In this document: positions 60,987-64,000 of the stretch, piece after piece
How positions within the stretch are numbered: position 1 is the stretch's first letter
Layout of the letters: each line of letters starts with the position of its first letter
Assembly (NCBI RefSeq): GCF_001586215.1
Contig: NZ_CP014634.1
Location: 248,001-312,000 of the forward strand
Length of the DNA: 64,000 nt
Reading direction: 5' to 3'
Origin: Corynebacterium simulans
GTDB taxonomy: Bacteria > Actinomycetota > Actinomycetes > Mycobacteriales > Mycobacteriaceae
The notes under the pieces: model-generated
The model's database searches: none
Told to the model about the DNA's origin: nothing
The model's input: the letters and a program-made list of their open reading frames with translations, nothing else
Program-made: the position numbers and the translations under genes

Positions 60987-61769
60987 ATGGATTATTTCAA
61001 CAACTTTTTCTGGGGTGCCTTCCCGTGGCTGGCCATCGCCGCGTTTTTCGTCGGCATCTTCTGGCGCTGGCGCACCGACCAATTCGGTTGGACCACGCAC
61101 TCTTCCCAGATCTATGAATCGAAGCTGCTACGCCTTTCCTCCCCGCTGTTCCACTGGGGCATGGTCTTCGTGGTCATCGGCCACCTGATGGGCTTGGCTT
61201 TCCCAAAGTCGTGGACGCGTGCAGTAGGCATCAGTGACCACGCTTATCACCTGTTAGCGACGATCCCTGGCTCCATCGCGGCGGTCGCCGTGGTTCTTGG
61301 CTTCGTGGGTCTGCTTTACCGCCGCATCGTTAATCGCTCAGTGTTTCTGTCCACCTCGAGCTCGGACAAGGTCATGTACTTCTTCCTGGCGCTAGCGCTG
61401 CTGTCTGGCACCATCGCGACGTTTAGCACCCAGGTCTTCGGCGGGCCACATGGCTATGACTACCGCGAGACCATCTCGCCGTGGCTGCGCCAGCTGCTGA
61501 TCTTCAACATCCACCCGGAGTGGATGGCTGATGTTCCCTGGCAGTTCAAGGTCCACGTTTTGTGTGGATTTACCATCATCGCCGTCTGGCCTTTTACTCG
61601 CCTGGTCCACGCTTTCTCGGCGCCGGTGGGCTACGTCACCCGTCCGTACGTGGTCTACCGTTCCCGCGACCAGCGCGCCACGGATATGCGCTCACACACT
61701 GCGTGGGAGCCGGTGCGTTCCCACCGCGCGCAGCTCGACGCCAACGAGACTCCTGCCCACGGAGCCTAA
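60987..61769 (+). CDS. narI: respiratory nitrate reductase subunit gamma
   Basis: NarI is the membrane subunit with two b hemes that takes electrons from menaquinol. The 260-residue product has about five helices; SSPLFHWGMVFVVIGHLMGL holds two ligand His, and HVLCGFTIIAVWPFTRLVHAFSAPVGY holds the other two. It closes narKGHJI, nine bases after narJ. Confidence 0.96.
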   Translation: MDYFNNFFWGAFPWLAIAAFFVGIFWRWRTDQFGWTTHSSQIYESKLLRLSSPLFHWGMVFVVIGHLMGLAFPKSWTRAVGISDHAYHLLATIPGSIAAVAVVLGFVGLLYRRIVNRSVFLSTSSSDKVMYFFLALALLSGTIATFSTQVFGGPHGYDYRETISPWLRQLLIFNIHPEWMADVPWQFKVHVLCGFTIIAVWPFTRLVHAFSAPVGYVTRPYVVYRSRDQRATDMRSHTAWEPVRSHRAQLDANETPAHGA

Positions 61770-61786
61770 TCACTAGATCGATTAGA

Positions 61787-61818
61787 GGAGCGAGGAAGAT
61801 TTCTTCCTCGCTCCTTTT
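61787..61818 (+). terminator. Rho-independent terminator after narI
   Basis: GGAGCGAGGAA (61787-61797) pairs with TTCCTCGCTCC (61804-61814) around a six-base loop, followed by TTTT (61815-61818). It lies 17 bases after narI and 10 bases before the convergent nirK stop. Confidence 0.85.
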
Positions 61819-61827
61819 GTCTAAGCT

Positions 61828-63195
61828 CTACTGCGTGACCACAATCTTTCCGTGCTGGCCCTTTTCGGCCGAGGTCATGATGTGATTGACAAAGCTATAG
61901 GTGCCGGGTTCATTGAAGGTCATCTCCACGAAGCCGCCCTGCGCGGGTAGGAGATCCAGCGCCTGCGAACCCGAATCGCGACGGTCCTTAATCAGGTAGT
62001 CGCCCTCCTTGTACGCGGTGTCAAATTGCTCGCCCACCACGTGGAAAGACAACGGCTGGTCTGGGCCCACGTTGAGCAGCCAGATGCGTACCTTATCGCC
62101 CACCTTGGCATGCAGTGGCTCAAGGTCGTACTGATTCGGATAGTAATTAAACGCCATCAGGTCGTACTCGCCGTTTGAGACGCGGTCGGCGTCGGCGCCA
62201 TTTTCGTCGCCCAGGAAGATTTCGTCGGCGATCATTGCGTACTCCGCATCGGCGTCGCCAAGCTCTGGCGGATCGATGACCACCGCACCGGCCATGCCGT
62301 TGGCAATGTGTAGGCTCATCGGCGCCGTGGAGCAGTGATACATCCAGATGCCGGAGCGATGCGCGGTGAACTCATAAGTCAGGGACTCGCCCGGCGCGAT
62401 GGTCTTCATGTTCTCATCCGGGTTGACCTCGCCGGCGTGGAAGTCCACGGAGTGGCCCATGCTTCCCTCGTTCTTGATGGTGATCTTGAACTTATCGCCC
62501 ACCTTGCCGCGCAGGGCTGGCCCTGGGGCTTGGCCGTTGAATAGCCACCGCGTTTGTTTTACACCTGGCGCTACCTCGACCTCTTCCTCGGTCATGGTCC
62601 AGGTTTCCTCGTGGGTGGTTCCTTCGGCCTTGGCCAAGCGGGCATCGAAAGCCTTGAAGTCGTCGCGCTTCTGGGTGCGCTCCGCCGCACTCGGTACGTC
62701 GGGGTGGCTCGCAGAGTGATGGTGCTCGTGCATGGCATCGCCTGCTGTGCCTGCAGCTCCCGCGGCGTCGTCAGTCGTGTTGATCTGGAGCACCATACCC
62801 TGTGCTTTGTGCCCGGCGATAGTGCAATAGCCCTGGGTGGATTCGTTGATAATGCCCGCATCGAGCTCAACGGTCTTGCCTGGCTCCACACGGCCGGTCT
62901 CGTTGTCACCAATCTTTAGGTCGTGGACCTGGTCGCCGTCGTTGGTGAAGTTGACCACAAGGTGGGCGCCCTGTGGCACGTCAATCGAAGCCGGGACGAA
63001 GGCCATGCCGGAGACTGAGACGTCGACAACGGTCGCTTCCACGCCCGCGCTTTCCGACGCCCTTTGCGCCTTGCCCGTGCTATTAAACACCGCGAGCGCG
63101 ATAACCGCAGCAAGGGCAATGCCGATGAGCAGCCAGGAGGCCCAATTGTTTTGAACCGGCGGCTTCGGAGATTGATTCGAAGAAACGCTGAGCAT
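61828..63195 (-). CDS. nirK: copper nitrite reductase NirK with extra N-terminal cupredoxin domain
   Basis: A 455-residue membrane-anchored protein. Residues 1-15 are hydrophilic, 17-37 a membrane anchor. Residues 52-140 form a cupredoxin with type-1 copper ligands H91, C124, H129, M134. A His-rich linker follows (HEHHH, 156-160). Residues 195-455 are a NirK: type 1 H248, C288, H296, M301; type 2 H253, H287, H438; catalytic D251 and H385. All catalytic ligands are present, so it should reduce nitrite to nitric oxide outside the membrane. It faces narI tail to tail. Confidence 0.9.
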   Translation of the reverse strand: MLSVSSNQSPKPPVQNNWASWLLIGIALAAVIALAVFNSTGKAQRASESAGVEATVVDVSVSGMAFVPASIDVPQGAHLVVNFTNDGDQVHDLKIGDNETGRVEPGKTVELDAGIINESTQGYCTIAGHKAQGMVLQINTTDDAAGAAGTAGDAMHEHHHSASHPDVPSAAERTQKRDDFKAFDARLAKAEGTTHEETWTMTEEEVEVAPGVKQTRWLFNGQAPGPALRGKVGDKFKITIKNEGSMGHSVDFHAGEVNPDENMKTIAPGESLTYEFTAHRSGIWMYHCSTAPMSLHIANGMAGAVVIDPPELGDADAEYAMIADEIFLGDENGADADRVSNGEYDLMAFNYYPNQYDLEPLHAKVGDKVRIWLLNVGPDQPLSFHVVGEQFDTAYKEGDYLIKDRRDSGSQALDLLPAQGGFVEMTFNEPGTYSFVNHIMTSAEKGQHGKIVVTQ

Positions 63196-64000
63196 TTAGT
63201 TCTCCAGTCTTTTCTGCTTGTAAACGGCCACTACGATGGCCAAGACGTTGGTGATAAGGCCAAGCCCCATCATGATAAGCCCGGCAACATCCGCGCCGAG
63301 TAAGCACAACACTGCGCCCAAGTTGATAAGCACCAAACGCGCATAACCGCCGCGGTCAGCGACTTTTCGCCCTAGTGTGACTTTCGCCAGACCGCCGCCC
63401 AACAGGGTGGGCAGGAGGTGATGCAGCACGCCGATGACCAATTGCAACAGGCCAGCGCCGACGAAGGCGGGCATGAGCAACAACGTCACCGCGCGCGGGT
63501 AGACGCCGATGACGGCGCACACCGCGTCCGCAGCGCACAAGCTGAGCATCCACAGCAGGCCCGCCTGCACGGAGACGGCAGCAGTGGTCTGCTGCGGGTT
63601 TCCCGCCACCACCGTGGCCAGGATGGGCTGAATGATGAGAATCGCGGCGAGCACGACGAGCAACTGGGCCATGCCCGCTGCCCGTGTAAGCCCCACCGCG
63701 TAAAGCCCCACCGCGAGGGCGAGGCCTACGCAGTGCACCGTAAGTACCCGGGAACAGCGGGCGCGCGCTGCCGGGGCGATCTTGGTGCCCGACAGCGTGG
63801 GCAGCAGCGTGACCACAGTTCCGAGGATGGTCAGCCAGGCAAAGCCCCACACCATTCCGCGGGAGTGCGCGGCGACCAGCAGTGAGTAGTTGCCCACACC
63901 GTTACCCGCCAAAATGACCATCACGACTGAGGCCACCAAGAACACGGCGGCCGTAATGTAGAAAGGTACTGTCACGGCAAAAGAACCCGCAAGCGAGCCT
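63196..64000 (-). CDS. polytopic membrane protein, upstream of nirK (cut by right edge)
   Basis: At least 259 residues with about eight membrane helices (AHSRGMVWGFAWLTILGTVVTLLPTLSG, GAGLLQLVIGVLHHLLPTLLGG). A GTG at 63975 could be the start, but the frame stays open to the window edge, so the real protein may be longer. Conserved His in HSRGM and VLHHLLP resemble metal/heme-ligating His in NnrS- and CcoN-like proteins. Its stop directly touches the nirK ATG (TAAATG), so the two are one operon. The function is unknown; a role in copper delivery, nitric-oxide stress or electron supply to NirK is inferred. Confidence 0.6.
   Translation of the reverse strand, partial: GSLAGSFAVTVPFYITAAVFLVASVVMVILAGNGVGNYSLLVAAHSRGMVWGFAWLTILGTVVTLLPTLSGTKIAPAARARCSRVLTVHCVGLALAVGLYAVGLTRAAGMAQLLVVLAAILIIQPILATVVAGNPQQTTAAVSVQAGLLWMLSLCAADAVCAVIGVYPRAVTLLLMPAFVGAGLLQLVIGVLHHLLPTLLGGGLAKVTLGRKVADRGGYARLVLINLGAVLCLLGADVAGLIMMGLGLITNVLAIVVAVYKQKRLEN

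Overview
The window is chromosomal DNA of a high-G+C actinobacterium, almost certainly a Corynebacterium. The evidence is gene content and order: NucS/EndoMS in place of MutS/MutL, a mycothiol-type ArsC, GlgE next to GlgB, a DUF2550 gene beside atpC, and the order prmC-tsaC-wecA-atpI-atpBEFHAGDC. I inferred the genus from protein similarity and synteny that I know; the species is not determined. No rRNA, tRNA, insertion sequence, prophage or CRISPR array was seen.

Layout. 1-3.7 kb: gatA (cut by the left edge), gatC, an ACT-domain protein and ligA. 3.8-7.5 kb: a DEDD exonuclease, then a tight cluster of ArsR-like regulator, serine beta-lactamase-like hydrolase, small membrane protein and AAA ATPase. 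7.5-16.3 kb: a MetE-like protein with mnmA, a spermidine-synthase-like protein, a GH25 lysozyme, a DUF222/HNH protein that may be frameshifted, and an MprF-like aminoacyl-lipid synthase overlapping a membrane-anchored esterase. 16.3-22 kb: cysteine desulfurase, etfA, etfB, a THUMP-like methyltransferase, a NUDIX hydrolase and an ABC ATPase. 22-28.6 kb: glgE and glgB (alpha-glucan synthesis), then a convergent ABC exporter. 28.6-33.3 kb: ArsC, dicarboxylate symporter, degenerate thioredoxin/TPR protein, thiamine-binding protein, small CxxC/HNH-like protein, nucS and DUF2550.

33.4-41.5 kb is the complete F1Fo ATP synthase operon, read leftward and closed by a strong terminator. 41.5-47.2 kb holds wecA, tsaC, prmC, prfA and rho, also leftward; these serve lipid-linked glycan initiation, tRNA t6A synthesis, release-factor methylation, release factor 1 and transcription termination. 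47.5-49.3 kb is an acyl-CoA synthetase. 49.3-53.2 kb is a molybdenum-cofactor cluster (moaA, moeA, moaC, mobA, mog). It leads into narKGHJI (53.5-61.8 kb), whose catalytic subunit NarG needs that cofactor. A convergent copper nitrite reductase (nirK) and a polytopic membrane protein cut by the right edge follow. Together the last 14 kb encode nitrate uptake and respiration to nitrite, and probably nitrite reduction to nitric oxide.

A recurring sequence pattern is TANNNT followed by 6-7 bases and then the start codon, with no Shine-Dalgarno, which points to frequent leaderless mRNAs. Convergent genes often overlap at their 3' ends. The observations I would follow up first are the nucS/HNH-like pair, the aminoacyl-lipid synthase/esterase pair, the long inverted repeat in the narK leader, the NirK with an extra cupredoxin domain, and the ArsR/serine-hydrolase operon.
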